From UBA1450 sp964452355 (lineage in GTDB: Bacteria > Patescibacteriota > Microgenomatia > UBA1406 > GWC2-37-13): a stretch of DNA of 64,000 nucleotides. The position numbers and the translations under genes were made by a program. The notes under the pieces are model-generated. The model ran no database searches. It saw only the letters and a list, made by a program, of their open reading frames with translations, and had not been told where the DNA came from. The stretch is taken from the NCBI GenBank assembly GCA_964452355.1, contig CAYVKV010000006.1, forward strand, positions 13,772-77,771, written 5' to 3'. Shown here in pieces: positions 49,753-59,429 of this stretch (position 1 is its first letter; each line of letters begins with the position of its first letter).

Positions 49753-51552
49753 TTATGTAATCCACTCCCTCATCTCATCCAACTCCCACGTATTCACCAC
49801 ATCTTTTTTCTCAAGCCATCCACGCCGTGCCACAAACACTCCATATTTCATCCAATCCATATGGCGGGCGGCATGAGCATCGGTATTTATGAAAAACTTC
49901 GCGCCCTTTTCCACCCCTTCTTTAACAAGCGAGTCTGGCAGGTCCAGACGTGATGGACCCGCGTTTATCTCAAGTGCTTGATTGTGCTTTATGACATGTT
50001 CAAATATCTGATCCCAGTCCAGCTCAACACCTTCTCGTTTTTCCAACAGTCGCGCGGTCGGATGACCAAATATCTTTACTTTTGGATAAGATAATGCCTT
50101 GAGTACTCGCTTTGTCATTTCAGTCATATTCATCTTAAAAGAAGAATGCAACGAAACAATGAGATAATCGACATATTCAAATGCCGCGTCAGGAAGCGCA
50201 AGCAATCCATTTGGCAAAATATCAACTTCAAGTCCGATAAAGTACGGAAGCTTCAGACTTTTCATAACCATATCAATATGATCTTTGCGTAACCTCATAA
50301 CCCTCACAACCTCGTCCTCTGTCAGACCTTTTTGTTTAGGATTGTGCTCGGAAAAACCAATGTACTCATACTGCAACTCTTCTGCTTTAGCTACCATTTC
50401 TTCATATGTATTGAGCCCCAAATCATGCGACGTTTGTAGATCGTACGAACTGTGCATATGAAAATCACCTTTGATGTCACTGTTTTCAACAAGCTTTGGT
50501 AGTAATCTTTTTTCGGCAAACTCAATTTCTCGAGTCCCTTCTCGCATTTCTGGAGAAGGTGTTTGAAGCCCGAGGAATGAATAGAGCGACTCTTCATCTG
50601 AAAATTTTTGAATACTCACTTTGTCTTTCAAGTTTTTTATCCCATACTCATTGAGGGAGTATCCCTTTTTCAAGGCATATTCTCGCAGTTTTATATTGTG
50701 AGCCTTGCTCCCCGTGAAGTATTGAAGCATAGAACCGTAACTTTCCGCGTCTTGCACCCGCAAGTCAATGCGGATATTCCCAGCAGCAAGAATGGATGCT
50801 TTTCGTTCTCCCGCTGCTTCGACAGATCGTTTGCCAGGGTATTGTAAAAAATGATCAACGATTGTTTGCATATCTTTCTCCTTTGCAACAATAGCAAGGT
50901 CAATATCTCCAATTGTTGCAACTCTCCGCCTGAGAGATCCGAGGGAATCAATTCGCTTCACAATCGGACCAAGTTCATTCATGTATTTGATGACTTCCGT
51001 TGCAATTTCAATGGCATACGGCATCGGCATCCGCTCTTCTCGCCGATCCTGTCTCTTAAAAACCTCAAGCCCCTCGATGATATCATTTTGGGATTTGCTA
51101 CCAAATCCCTCAAGGCCCTCAATTGCACCGGCTTTTGCCAAATTTCGCAGATCATCAATCACTGTTTCTTTTTCAGTAAGACCAAAATGCACAACCAGTC
51201 GAAACGCTTTTTTAGGTCCGATTCCCGGGACTTTCATGAGGAGAAATACTGAAGGTGGAATTCCTTTGAGAATTTCATTGAGATGTGATGACGTCCCATT
51301 TTCAAACAACTGGGAAAGTCCTGATCCAATCCCAGGACCGATTCCGGGTACTTTTTGGAGCTTCCCTTCTTGCCAAATATCTTTAAGCTCACGTGAAAGA
51401 TGTTCGACCGTATCTGCTGCTTTTTGATAGGCAATTATCTTAAATCGATTGTTTTTATCAGAATCTGGACCTTGTTGCAAAAGATATGCAGCAGCAATAT
51501 TTCGCAAGATTTCAGCGATTGATTTGTTTGAAAATTGATCTTCTGAAGTCAT
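49753..51552 (-). CDS. polX: DNA polymerase/3'-5' exonuclease PolX
   Basis: 599 residues, usual for bacterial PolX. Helix-hairpin-helix repeats (GIGPGIGSGLSQLFE and VPGIGPKKAFRLV) lead to the Pol beta-type nucleotidyltransferase (LGSLRRRVATIGDIDLAIV with DxD, and the third Asp in IRIDLRV). The C-terminal PHP phosphoesterase has DFHMHSSY, GFSEHNPKQ, GLEVDILPNG, FGHPTARLL and FINTDAHA. It acts in base-excision gap filling and 3'-end processing. Confidence 0.95.
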   Translation of the reverse strand: MTSEDQFSNKSIAEILRNIAAAYLLQQGPDSDKNNRFKIIAYQKAADTVEHLSRELKDIWQEGKLQKVPGIGPGIGSGLSQLFENGTSSHLNEILKGIPPSVFLLMKVPGIGPKKAFRLVVHFGLTEKETVIDDLRNLAKAGAIEGLEGFGSKSQNDIIEGLEVFKRQDRREERMPMPYAIEIATEVIKYMNELGPIVKRIDSLGSLRRRVATIGDIDLAIVAKEKDMQTIVDHFLQYPGKRSVEAAGERKASILAAGNIRIDLRVQDAESYGSMLQYFTGSKAHNIKLREYALKKGYSLNEYGIKNLKDKVSIQKFSDEESLYSFLGLQTPSPEMREGTREIEFAEKRLLPKLVENSDIKGDFHMHSSYDLQTSHDLGLNTYEEMVAKAEELQYEYIGFSEHNPKQKGLTEDEVVRVMRLRKDHIDMVMKSLKLPYFIGLEVDILPNGLLALPDAAFEYVDYLIVSLHSSFKMNMTEMTKRVLKALSYPKVKIFGHPTARLLEKREGVELDWDQIFEHVIKHNQALEINAGPSRLDLPDSLVKEGVEKGAKFFINTDAHAARHMDWMKYGVFVARRGWLEKKDVVNTWELDEMREWIT

Positions 51553-51574
51553 TGATCAATTATACCTATTCAAT

Positions 51575-53260
51575 TTAAAAACGATACACCGTTTCTCGCT
51601 TATTATTGTGAGTAATTCTTGACGCATCAAGCACTCGAACCGCATGTGTTGGCAAGGAGTCAGTATCAAAAAAACCATATTGAATCGGCGCCTCATTTCT
51701 GTTATCAACCAGCCATTGATACTTAGTGAGTTCATCCGCCGTCACTTGGTACTTTCTAATGAGAGCATCTGTCACTTTCTGGAGAATATTATTAAAGAAA
51801 TCTCTGCTTCCCGGTGATTCATTTTGAGCTTTCTTTTTCAGAAGTGTTGTACGAATTCGTTCTCGTTCTTTTTCGATTTCATCGACTTTAATCTGGTAGC
51901 GAGCATAGTCTAATCTATCGGTTTCCAGTCGCCTTTTCGCTTTTCCTTCCAATCTCCATAATCGATATCCATATATATTATCAATGAAGTCAACCCCAAG
52001 CTCGTTATTCAATAAGATATTTCCAACTTCACGCAGCGCCATAACGCCCATAATCGCATGCTGTTTGTTAAATTCGCGAACAATTGCAAGATCCCTCAAG
52101 CAGGAAGCATTTGAAAAATCATCAAGATTCATAAACTCCCAAAGAATCCTTTCAACATCATTATCGGTATGATTGCCATTTTTTGGAACCTGTATTTTTT
52201 TAAATATTACGTCTACAACCGAATCAATAGAACTTCCACTTTCCCAATTCCAACTAAACGGTCGATGCTCTGAATGTACACCTTGAAATGTTCGAAATAT
52301 TGCATCCCAATAGGGAGCGACCATATCTACGAGATCTGACCACACAACAATCTCCGTAGAGGACTTGAGTTGTTGTTTATCACCATCACTTAAATCAAGA
52401 ATGGGTCTATGGTCATTTTGATGATCAAGAAGTGTATCGACAAAATCTTGCTCAAACTCTTCTGATAACCCCCATTCTCTTTTACGAAGATTCATGAAAC
52501 CATTTTCTTGCTTTTCCACTTTCAGAAGTTGCAAGAGTTGAGACCTCGACAATGTAGTAAGGTCCAATGAATCGTCTAGAAATAGTCTTCGGAGCTCTTC
52601 GGGATCATTGATATCATGAGCCCGTATATTGTCTTTTTTAAACATTTTAGCGATACTTCCTGGCTCGTCGTGTCTCATCATCATAACTGCTGCAAGACCC
52701 ATAATCTCTTCTGCCTCATTTTTTTCAACACCGACCGCATTTGCATATTCTTCGCTCAACGCAAGCATCTTGACCGCTGCCCCCAACGCATGTCCTTTTT
52801 TTGCATGCAACTGATCTTCAGGCTCATACGCCATGTTCCATAACGAAGTAGTTTGCTGATCCCAATCATGAAAATACGGAAACAGCATCATCCCGTGGAG
52901 AAGTTTTTTCCCAAAGTCACTTTGAAAAAATTCCGGATTTGAGTCATTGAAATGGTCGATAATTGTCTGAAGTGTCCGCTCTACGTGACGAGCATGGTGA
53001 TGTCCATGATGAGCAACTTCAGCATTATCAAACGTTACAGAGAGCTCTTTTCCACTACTAAGCCCCGAGGTAACATATGCAAATCGGAATTGGTTTGCCC
53101 GCGCTTTTGCTTCCAGGAGTTGTCGTCCAAATGGTTGTGCTTTTTGGTATTCTGGATCATCTTCGAGATTACGGAACTGATTGGGCACGGGAAGCCGCGT
53201 CTCATCCAGGAAGTATGGATCAATAAATGATAGTTGTATAGGTCTTTCTTGAGCCGACAC
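51575..53260 (-). CDS. Orphan protein with HD-domain-like region
   Basis: 561 residues. Between about 80 and 200 an HD-like set of residues appears: His cluster in VAHHGHHHARHVERT, FHDWDQQT (HD) near residue 132, KKGHALGAA near 160 and MMMRHDEPGS near 195. HD proteins are metal-dependent phosphohydrolases (nucleotides, ppGpp or nucleic acids). The remainder is helical with no recognised domain; near the C-terminus a coiled coil (VDEIEKERERIRTTLLKKKAQ) is visible. Function unknown. Confidence 0.72.
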   Translation of the reverse strand: MSAQERPIQLSFIDPYFLDETRLPVPNQFRNLEDDPEYQKAQPFGRQLLEAKARANQFRFAYVTSGLSSGKELSVTFDNAEVAHHGHHHARHVERTLQTIIDHFNDSNPEFFQSDFGKKLLHGMMLFPYFHDWDQQTTSLWNMAYEPEDQLHAKKGHALGAAVKMLALSEEYANAVGVEKNEAEEIMGLAAVMMMRHDEPGSIAKMFKKDNIRAHDINDPEELRRLFLDDSLDLTTLSRSQLLQLLKVEKQENGFMNLRKREWGLSEEFEQDFVDTLLDHQNDHRPILDLSDGDKQQLKSSTEIVVWSDLVDMVAPYWDAIFRTFQGVHSEHRPFSWNWESGSSIDSVVDVIFKKIQVPKNGNHTDNDVERILWEFMNLDDFSNASCLRDLAIVREFNKQHAIMGVMALREVGNILLNNELGVDFIDNIYGYRLWRLEGKAKRRLETDRLDYARYQIKVDEIEKERERIRTTLLKKKAQNESPGSRDFFNNILQKVTDALIRKYQVTADELTKYQWLVDNRNEAPIQYGFFDTDSLPTHAVRVLDASRITHNNKRETVYRF

Positions 53261-53389
53261 TAATTAAAATTGATTAAAAATATACATCGAGTATAGCATT
53301 TTTCCCTATATATTATTGTATTAAGGACAAAAATTGATATAAATCAAGAATAAATTGAATAACTCCTTCCCACATCCAAATTCTCCTTG

Positions 53390-53395
53390 TATAAT
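53390..53395 (+). promoter_or_regulatory. -10 element of the uridine kinase gene
   Basis: TATAAT lies 12 nt before ATG 53408, giving a leader of about 6 nt. It shows that an upstream in-frame TTG (53387) is not the start. No clear -35 at standard spacing. Confidence 0.6.
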
Positions 53396-53407
53396 GTGAG
53401 CTATCAT

Positions 53408-54028
53408 ATGAAAAAGCGTCCGTTTATTCTTGGCATCGCCGGTGGCACCGGCTCCGGTAAAACTACCATTGCTCATAAAATCAAAGACTATTTTAATCAC
53501 GATGTCGTATACATCCCCCATGATCGCTACTACAAAGATCAGTCTGAAAAATCCATGGAAGAACGAGTGAAAACCAACTACGATCACCCTGATGCACTTG
53601 AAACTGATCTTTTTATCAGTCAAATGAACGATCTTTTGGAAGGGAAAACAGTTGAAATTCCTCAATATGATTTCACCAATCACACGCGAAAAAAGGGAAT
53701 TACAACTTCTGTCTCCCCGTCTCCCTTTATTATCATTGAGGGTATCCTCATTTTTCACGAACCAAAACTTCGCGACATAATGGATCTCAAAGTTTACGTA
53801 GACGTTCCAGCTGACATCCGAATCCTCAGAAGAACAAAGCGTGACATAGAGGAACGCGGTCGGACACTTGATTCATGCTATGCGCAATATGTGACATTTG
53901 CTCGGCCGATGCATGAGCAGTTTGTCGAGCCGACAAAAGAATTTGCAGATATCATCGTCCCGCGCGGTGGCAAAAATGAAAAAGCAGTGACAACATTGAT
54001 CCATACGATTGAAAAAAGATTAAAATAA
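53408..54028 (+). CDS. udk: Uridine kinase
   Basis: 206 residues. The P-loop GIAGGTGSGKTTIAHKI, the nucleoside-binding YIPHDRYYKDQS, DHPDALETDLF and IIEGILIFHEPKLRD, and the lid DIRILRRTKRDIEERGRT are characteristic. It phosphorylates uridine and cytidine to the monophosphates. It lies 34 bp before a cytosine-deaminase-like gene on the same strand, suggesting a pyrimidine salvage operon beside the de novo pyr genes. Confidence 0.95.
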   Translation: MKKRPFILGIAGGTGSGKTTIAHKIKDYFNHDVVYIPHDRYYKDQSEKSMEERVKTNYDHPDALETDLFISQMNDLLEGKTVEIPQYDFTNHTRKKGITTSVSPSPFIIIEGILIFHEPKLRDIMDLKVYVDVPADIRILRRTKRDIEERGRTLDSCYAQYVTFARPMHEQFVEPTKEFADIIVPRGGKNEKAVTTLIHTIEKRLK

Positions 54029-54062
54029 TTAAAAACCTTTGATTATTATTTCGAATAAATAT

Positions 54063-55052
54063 ATGCCAAATCCACAACTCATCGAATGGAATTTTAAAGA
54101 CCTAGTATTAACAGCTATCAAAAAAAATGGTGGGTGGGTGAATGCTCACGCCCATATAGATCGTGCTTTTACCATCAGTCCAGATAGTCTTGATATTTAC
54201 AAAAAATACATGCTTACTGAAAAATGGGATATCGTTGACGCAGTAAAAAATGCCAGTGAAGATGAATATTATCGACGCATATCTGCAGCTCTTGAGCTTA
54301 TGATCAGTCAAGGAGTTACGGCAGTCGGATCGTTTATAGATGTAGATCCAATTGCGCAAGATCGTGCTATAAAAGCTGCTCTCAGAGCAAAAGAACAGTA
54401 TAAATCACAGATCACCGTCAAACTCATAAACCAAACTCTGAAGGGAGTAATCGAACCTCAAGCGAGAAAATGGTTTGATATCGGCGCTGAAATGGTTGAT
54501 ATTATTGGCGGGCTACCCAAGAGAGATGAACGAGATTATGGAAAAGGTGAGGAACATTTTGACGTTCTTCTTTCGACTGCCAAGAAATTGGGCAAAATGG
54601 TACATGTACACGTTGATCAATTTAATGTTCAATCAGATAAAGAAACCGAGATGCTTGCAGACAAAACCATAGAACATGACATGCAAGGAAAAGTTGTTGC
54701 AGTGCATTCTATTTCTCTGGCAGCTCAACCAAAAGAATATAGAGAAACTGTATATAACAAATTAAAAGCAGCAGATGTGATGATGGTCGGATGTCCTACT
54801 GCTTGGATCGACGCACCTCGACATGAAGAACTTCAACCATTTCACAATGCACTCACTCCTGTGGATGAACTTGTGAAACATGGAATCACTGTTGCGATTG
54901 GCTCTGATAATATCGCAGACTACATGCTTCCGTTTACCGACGGAGACATGTGGAACGAACTCAAACTTATGGCAATCGGAAATAGGTTTATGAATATGGA
55001 AGAACTTGTCAAAATCGCAACGGTGAATGGAAGGAAAGTATTGGGGATTTAG
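54063..55052 (+). CDS. Amidohydrolase, cytosine deaminase-like
   Basis: 329 residues from ATG 54063 (the frame extends to a TTG at 54039). Amidohydrolase metal ligands appear as HxH in VNAHAHIDRAF, His in VHVHVDQFN, His in VVAVHSISLAA and Asp in IGSDNIADYML. The layout suits the cytosine deaminase/CodA subgroup, which releases ammonia from cytosine or related rings. Salvage with Udk is plausible; substrate unproven. Confidence 0.85.
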   Translation: MPNPQLIEWNFKDLVLTAIKKNGGWVNAHAHIDRAFTISPDSLDIYKKYMLTEKWDIVDAVKNASEDEYYRRISAALELMISQGVTAVGSFIDVDPIAQDRAIKAALRAKEQYKSQITVKLINQTLKGVIEPQARKWFDIGAEMVDIIGGLPKRDERDYGKGEEHFDVLLSTAKKLGKMVHVHVDQFNVQSDKETEMLADKTIEHDMQGKVVAVHSISLAAQPKEYRETVYNKLKAADVMMVGCPTAWIDAPRHEELQPFHNALTPVDELVKHGITVAIGSDNIADYMLPFTDGDMWNELKLMAIGNRFMNMEELVKIATVNGRKVLGI

Positions 55053-55065
55053 TAGTTATAGTAGA

Positions 55066-55477
55066 TAGTAGTTGGTAGTTATGCCTATATGATAGCAAAA
55101 TCGTTCACTAATCTTGTTGTGTGGCAAAAAGCTCATACATTAGCCATTCACACATATCAAGTGGTACATAAATTTCCAAAAGAGGAACTTTATGGATTGA
55201 CTTCGCAGATTAAGAGAGCTGTTGTTTCGGTAAGCTCAAATATTGCAGAGGGATTTGCCCGTCAGTCGAATAAAGAAAAGATTAATTTCTACTTTATTGC
55301 TCTTGGATCTTTGACAGAAATTCAAAGTCAGCTGTTATTAGCACAAGACCTACTTTTCATAACTCATGAACAGTGTTCAGCTTTAATAGACGAAGCTACG
55401 GTTGTAGGAAAAATGCTCAACTCATTAATTTCAAAAATTAAAAGTAATAACATCTAACTCCCAGCTACTAACTACTA
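55066..55477. repeat. Imperfect inverted repeats flanking the four-helix-bundle gene
   Basis: TAGTAGTTGGTAGTTA (55066-55081) and, inverted, CAGCTACTAACTACTA (55462-55477) match at 13 of 16 positions. They fill almost exactly the gaps to the neighbouring stop codons, so the gene between looks like a cassette. Confidence 0.7.
55089..55457 (+). CDS. Four-helix-bundle protein (23S rRNA intervening-sequence type)
   Basis: 122 residues of the bS23/IVP family: FTNLVVWQKAHTLAIHTYQVVHKFPKEELYGLTSQIKRAVVSVSSNIAEGFAR with the conserved SNIAEG and the second half QSNKEKINFYFIALGSLTEIQSQLLLAQDL. Relatives occur in 23S rRNA intervening sequences and as Avd-like accessory proteins of diversity-generating retroelements. 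No reverse transcriptase or rRNA is nearby here. Flanking repeats suggest a mobile cassette. Confidence 0.92.
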   Translation: MIAKSFTNLVVWQKAHTLAIHTYQVVHKFPKEELYGLTSQIKRAVVSVSSNIAEGFARQSNKEKINFYFIALGSLTEIQSQLLLAQDLLFITHEQCSALIDEATVVGKMLNSLISKIKSNNI

Positions 55478-55479
55478 GC

Positions 55480-57114
55480 TCATTTCTTCACTCTTGCTGA
55501 CTGCAATTTGTCTACCAGCTCTTTTGCGACCTCGACCGATGTCACCATCTTGACATTGTTTTTGACCGCCATCTGTCTTATAACTTGTCCATCGGTACGT
55601 TCTTTATCAGAACGTTCTTCTTTATCAGGGGCAGTTGGAATATTGATAATGAGATCAAATCGATTTGACAAAAGCAAATCCTGAAGATTTGGCTTCTTGG
55701 CTGGTTCTGATATTTTATTTACCAAAATTGCTCCAATTTTTTCCCGAGACAGATATTTATGAGTTTTGTATGTTGCATACAGCTTGTACCCCATATCGGA
55801 CAACGTATGAATGGTCTTTTTCAGCTTCATCTTATTTTCGCGTGATCCGATCGACAAGAGTGCCGTTTTTTCAGCACGCTGTGAAAGTCTCATCTGAAGA
55901 GTATAGAGTTCTATAAAGCCAGGACTTGCATTTTGGTTGAAGTCCGTGCTTGCCATGAAAGTCGCAAGCTTCTCCTCAAAAATCGTATTTGGAGTCTCAA
56001 CTGCCACCGCTTCCACTCGTCCTTTGTAAAGTCGTAGCTTGACCGTGCCGGTCACTTTTTCATTTTGATTCTCGATATATGCATTCAAGTGATCAAGAAA
56101 CGGCTCATACCAGAATCCTGCATAAACCGTATATGCCCATTTTGTATCAATTTCGGATTTGAATTCATTTTCCATGCGTGTCGAGACATACTTTTCCAGA
56201 TTTCGATGCGCTTCAATGATCACTTCTGCGGCCGGTGCCTCATACACTCCGCGGACTTTGAGTCCCACGACACGATCTTCGATATGATGGGTGACTCCAA
56301 CACCGTGTTTTGCCCCCACATGATTGAGATGAAATATGAGATCTGCAAGCTTCATTTGCTTCCCATTTACTGCAACGGGCAGACCCTTGATAAATTCTAT
56401 TTCCAAAATTTCTGCTTTATCTACTGCATCTTCAGGAAGTCGCGATACTTGAAGAATATCTTTGAGAGGCGGGATGAGTGCGGGATTTTCGATCTCTCCC
56501 CCTTCTCCGGTCACTCCCCACATATTATCATCATACGAATATGGCTTTGCAGCAGTTTGTTTGACGGGAATATTGTGTTCTTTTGCATACTCAAGTTCTT
56601 CATCTCGTCCCATTCCCCACTCACGGACCGGTGCGATGATTTTAACATCAGGGTTCAAGGCAAGACATACTCCCTCGATTCGTACTTGATCATTTCCTTT
56701 TCCGGTGCATCCATGAGCGATGGTATCGGCGCCTTCTTGAGCTGCGATTTTAACCGCCCATTTTGCAAGAAGTGGTCGTCCAATCGGCGTAGACATATGA
56801 TAATGCCCCTGATAAGATGCATTTGCTTTGATTCCTTTTGAGATATACTCATCTGCAAACTCATCTTTTGCATCAATGACCATGGCTTTGATTGCCCCAA
56901 GTTTCAGTGCTTTTTTTCGAATTGCATCAAGATCGTCTGCTTGTTGTCCAATGTCAATCGTGAGCGCAATAACTTCCGCATTATATTCCTCTTGAATCCA
57001 TTTGAGCATGACCGAAGTGTCAAGTCCACCCGAATACAGTAAAACAACTTTTTTTACTTCTCCTTTTCGACCTTCATAACTTGAGACTTTTACGTAATCC
57101 TGTTTCTGTTTCAT
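55480..57114 (-). CDS. argG: Argininosuccinate synthase fused to MGS-like domain
   Basis: 544 residues. The first about 410 are ArgG: LLYSGGLDTSVMLKW (ATP PP-loop), AHGCTGKGNDQVRIE, APVREWGMGRDEEL and KPYSYDDNMWG. It joins citrulline and aspartate. The last about 115 (KTALLSIGSRENKMKLKKTIHTLSDMGYKLYATYKT and on to LIINIPTAPD, VSVEVAKELVDKL region) form an MGS-like domain, the allosteric fold of CarB and MgsA. The fusion implies metabolite control of ArgG, perhaps by UMP or ornithine as in CarB. No other arg gene is in the window. UGA is its stop. Confidence 0.93.
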   Translation of the reverse strand: MKQKQDYVKVSSYEGRKGEVKKVVLLYSGGLDTSVMLKWIQEEYNAEVIALTIDIGQQADDLDAIRKKALKLGAIKAMVIDAKDEFADEYISKGIKANASYQGHYHMSTPIGRPLLAKWAVKIAAQEGADTIAHGCTGKGNDQVRIEGVCLALNPDVKIIAPVREWGMGRDEELEYAKEHNIPVKQTAAKPYSYDDNMWGVTGEGGEIENPALIPPLKDILQVSRLPEDAVDKAEILEIEFIKGLPVAVNGKQMKLADLIFHLNHVGAKHGVGVTHHIEDRVVGLKVRGVYEAPAAEVIIEAHRNLEKYVSTRMENEFKSEIDTKWAYTVYAGFWYEPFLDHLNAYIENQNEKVTGTVKLRLYKGRVEAVAVETPNTIFEEKLATFMASTDFNQNASPGFIELYTLQMRLSQRAEKTALLSIGSRENKMKLKKTIHTLSDMGYKLYATYKTHKYLSREKIGAILVNKISEPAKKPNLQDLLLSNRFDLIINIPTAPDKEERSDKERTDGQVIRQMAVKNNVKMVTSVEVAKELVDKLQSARVKK

Positions 57115-57252
57115 AGTAAAAATTGCAAATGATAATGGGAAAAAAGGTAATTTTTAATATTTTACACCATAATTACACAGAATATACACCTTTTTGGGAG
57201 ACAAAGCAAGAAAATCATCTTCGGAAAGTCTGAGGGTTACGATTCATCAAAA

Positions 57253-59307
57253 TCACTGACCAAAGTAGGTCAATAAATTGCTTTGAACGTGTGCGTTTGC
57301 TCCCGTACACAAGACGATATGAGGGTGGGTACCATTGTCATTTTTGGATTCACGGACAAATGTGACTGTTGTCAGGGAAGGTATATCCCCTGATCTGGCC
57401 TGCTGTAATGATCTTCGTTCACAAAGCACATCCATGAGGTCAATCGTACTTTGAGGAATACTTTTTCCAGGGAACAATTCTGCCATACGCGCCCGTAATG
57501 TACCGATTTCCGCTTTTTGAGCTATGGAAAAAATGATATTTAATTCAACTAAATCAAAGCCATAGTGATCCTCGACTTCTCTATTAATTTCAGCATATTC
57601 TGCTACTTCATTGACGGCATCTCGAATACCTCTTATCTCATTAAGGATCTCTTCGCTCCTTCTTTCTGATTCATTCCCCAATGCGTCTATTGCATTTAGG
57701 AGCGGAACATCATTCCTTTTTGATTCAAAAATGGAAGGTTTCTTACCACAAAGCACTCTAAGATGAGCCCTTTGAGAACCTTTATTCCCTCCATTCATGT
57801 GGGTCTCAGGAAGTAATTCCATATCTCTTTGAGCCTTTGGTTCGACGTGACCGTTCATACGAATTTCATTTACATATTCCAATAAGACCGCCTCCATTTT
57901 CTCTTTCTGTGTTGTCGGAATATGCATCCCTCCGACTGTTTCTAGGCGATAATCTTTATCAAACACCACTTCTATCAACTTCCCCAACAAAACGATTTCT
58001 GCCCGAAAGCCCCCTTTGTGAGCCGTAAATACAATATTGTCAAATCCAAGGCCATACATAGCCCCTGAACTACTTCGACCATTCTTGAAATTCACTTGAT
58101 CCCCTCGCAAACTGAGCGTGCTCAATCCCGATCGGGCAGAGATTCTGACTTCTTCAAGATGTTGTTTATCTTCATCTGCCAGGTCTCTAATTCCGATATC
58201 GGATATCTCAAGCAGTAAATCCAAATCCAATTGAGCCCCTGATTCAGGTATTTCTCTCAATTTAGTAATGGTATTTCTCATATGGAAACACATTGCCTCA
58301 CGTAAATAACTCGGTACGGGACTTTCATATTGGTTGAGTGGCACATTCCAGTGTCCGATCATGGGGTTTCCACTTGGCAGTCGGCGTATCACAGATTGGA
58401 TCCTGGTTCTTCCATCAGGGCTCAAGTAATCCATAAGCCGTAACCTTGTCCACAATACCTTCATTTCACGTACAAAATCAAGTTCATCTTTTATTTCAAA
58501 AACCCCCGCTCCTTCAATATATCCAGTTTCAGACATTTTTTGCTCGATAGCTTTGTATCCTGCCTCAAACGATGAATATTGTATTTTCGGATTTAAATTC
58601 TGTGCAGGTTCCTCTAGTGGGATAGTATCGGGCAGTTGCAATCCGCATTTCAGGTAATGACTACCCATGAAATACATCATCCTATATGCAGCATCAAGTG
58701 TCGCGTGCTTTCTCAAATCTTGAGTTCCTGCAATGCGATCTTCAATCAGCTCTTTCAATCCTCCACTTTTATACATGGGATAGAGAGATTGGAATAGTTT
58801 CAAACCTTCAGGAGTATCAAATGTTTCGTCAAGTTTGCGAAGCATCGGCACAACCACATAAAAAACGGCATGCTCAATTTGCTCTGGAGTGGGTTTTTTA
58901 TTATCTGTTTCTCCGTTTGCAAGTCGTGCGGGATACGAAAGTACCCGATCCATGACGATATCATATGCAGGGTGAATGGTATCTTCATCAATGAGGGGGA
59001 TTGGCTCTTGAAAAACCTCACCGGGTATTTTTTCTACCTCTTTCAAAAAAGCGTTAAAAACTTTATGATGTCGATTTTCAGACCCTTGACTCGTTCCATC
59101 TGCAGGATACGCAAGAGGATACAAAAATTCAGCTGCAGGTATGGTATGACCGGGTTGTGTACCCCACTGTATAAATTCTCTACTGTACCTACTGCGGTCT
59201 TGAGCATTCAGGCTTGAAAGTCCTAAAAGCCCCTGGGCAATTATCGGTGGCAGTTCCCGTGAATTTTCACCTTTTTCACCTTCAAATTCTTTAAAAATTT
59301 GTGTCAT
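57253..59307 (-). CDS. Large orphan protein (684 aa)
   Basis: 684 residues, no family recognised. Long helical stretches with segments such as RNTITKLREIPESGAQLDLDLLLEISDIGIRDL (about 335-370) and a beta-like segment GFDNIVFTAHKGGFRAEIVLLGKLIEVVFDKDYRLE (about 425-460). No signal peptide or membrane helix. A minus-strand TATAAT lies about 25 nt before the ATG. Divergent from the 52-residue gene. Confidence 0.72.
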   Translation of the reverse strand: MTQIFKEFEGEKGENSRELPPIIAQGLLGLSSLNAQDRSRYSREFIQWGTQPGHTIPAAEFLYPLAYPADGTSQGSENRHHKVFNAFLKEVEKIPGEVFQEPIPLIDEDTIHPAYDIVMDRVLSYPARLANGETDNKKPTPEQIEHAVFYVVVPMLRKLDETFDTPEGLKLFQSLYPMYKSGGLKELIEDRIAGTQDLRKHATLDAAYRMMYFMGSHYLKCGLQLPDTIPLEEPAQNLNPKIQYSSFEAGYKAIEQKMSETGYIEGAGVFEIKDELDFVREMKVLWTRLRLMDYLSPDGRTRIQSVIRRLPSGNPMIGHWNVPLNQYESPVPSYLREAMCFHMRNTITKLREIPESGAQLDLDLLLEISDIGIRDLADEDKQHLEEVRISARSGLSTLSLRGDQVNFKNGRSSSGAMYGLGFDNIVFTAHKGGFRAEIVLLGKLIEVVFDKDYRLETVGGMHIPTTQKEKMEAVLLEYVNEIRMNGHVEPKAQRDMELLPETHMNGGNKGSQRAHLRVLCGKKPSIFESKRNDVPLLNAIDALGNESERRSEEILNEIRGIRDAVNEVAEYAEINREVEDHYGFDLVELNIIFSIAQKAEIGTLRARMAELFPGKSIPQSTIDLMDVLCERRSLQQARSGDIPSLTTVTFVRESKNDNGTHPHIVLCTGANAHVQSNLLTYFGQ

Positions 59308-59393
59308 AAAATCATGTCGATTTTTATTGGAGTATTATAACATATTTATACTTATAGTATTATATCAAGTAAGTTATTATGTGAAATTTTAGG

Positions 59394-59422
59394 TTGATAA
59401 TTGAAAATAGATAAAATATAGT
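59394..59422 (+). promoter_or_regulatory. Promoter of the 52-residue gene
   Basis: TTGATA (59394-59399), 17-bp spacer, TATAGT (59417-59422), then 7 nt to ATG 59430. The geometry is the same as for other leaderless genes here. Confidence 0.75.
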
Positions 59423-59429
59423 ATTTACT

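Noticed and set aside
50981..51427. 148-codon open frame antisense to polX
   Set aside because: Ser/Pro/Arg-rich shadow of the helix-hairpin-helix region; no promoter.
53321..53758. 145-codon open frame antisense to udk
   Set aside because: It runs through the P-loop coding region in reverse and has no supporting signal.
55089..55457. Diversity-generating retroelement
   Set aside because: The four-helix-bundle gene is Avd-like, but no reverse transcriptase, template repeat or variable repeat was found.
56065..56841. 258-codon open frame antisense to argG
   Set aside because: It is the reverse reading of a conserved, motif-rich gene; the translation is Cys/Phe/His-rich and has no recognisable fold.
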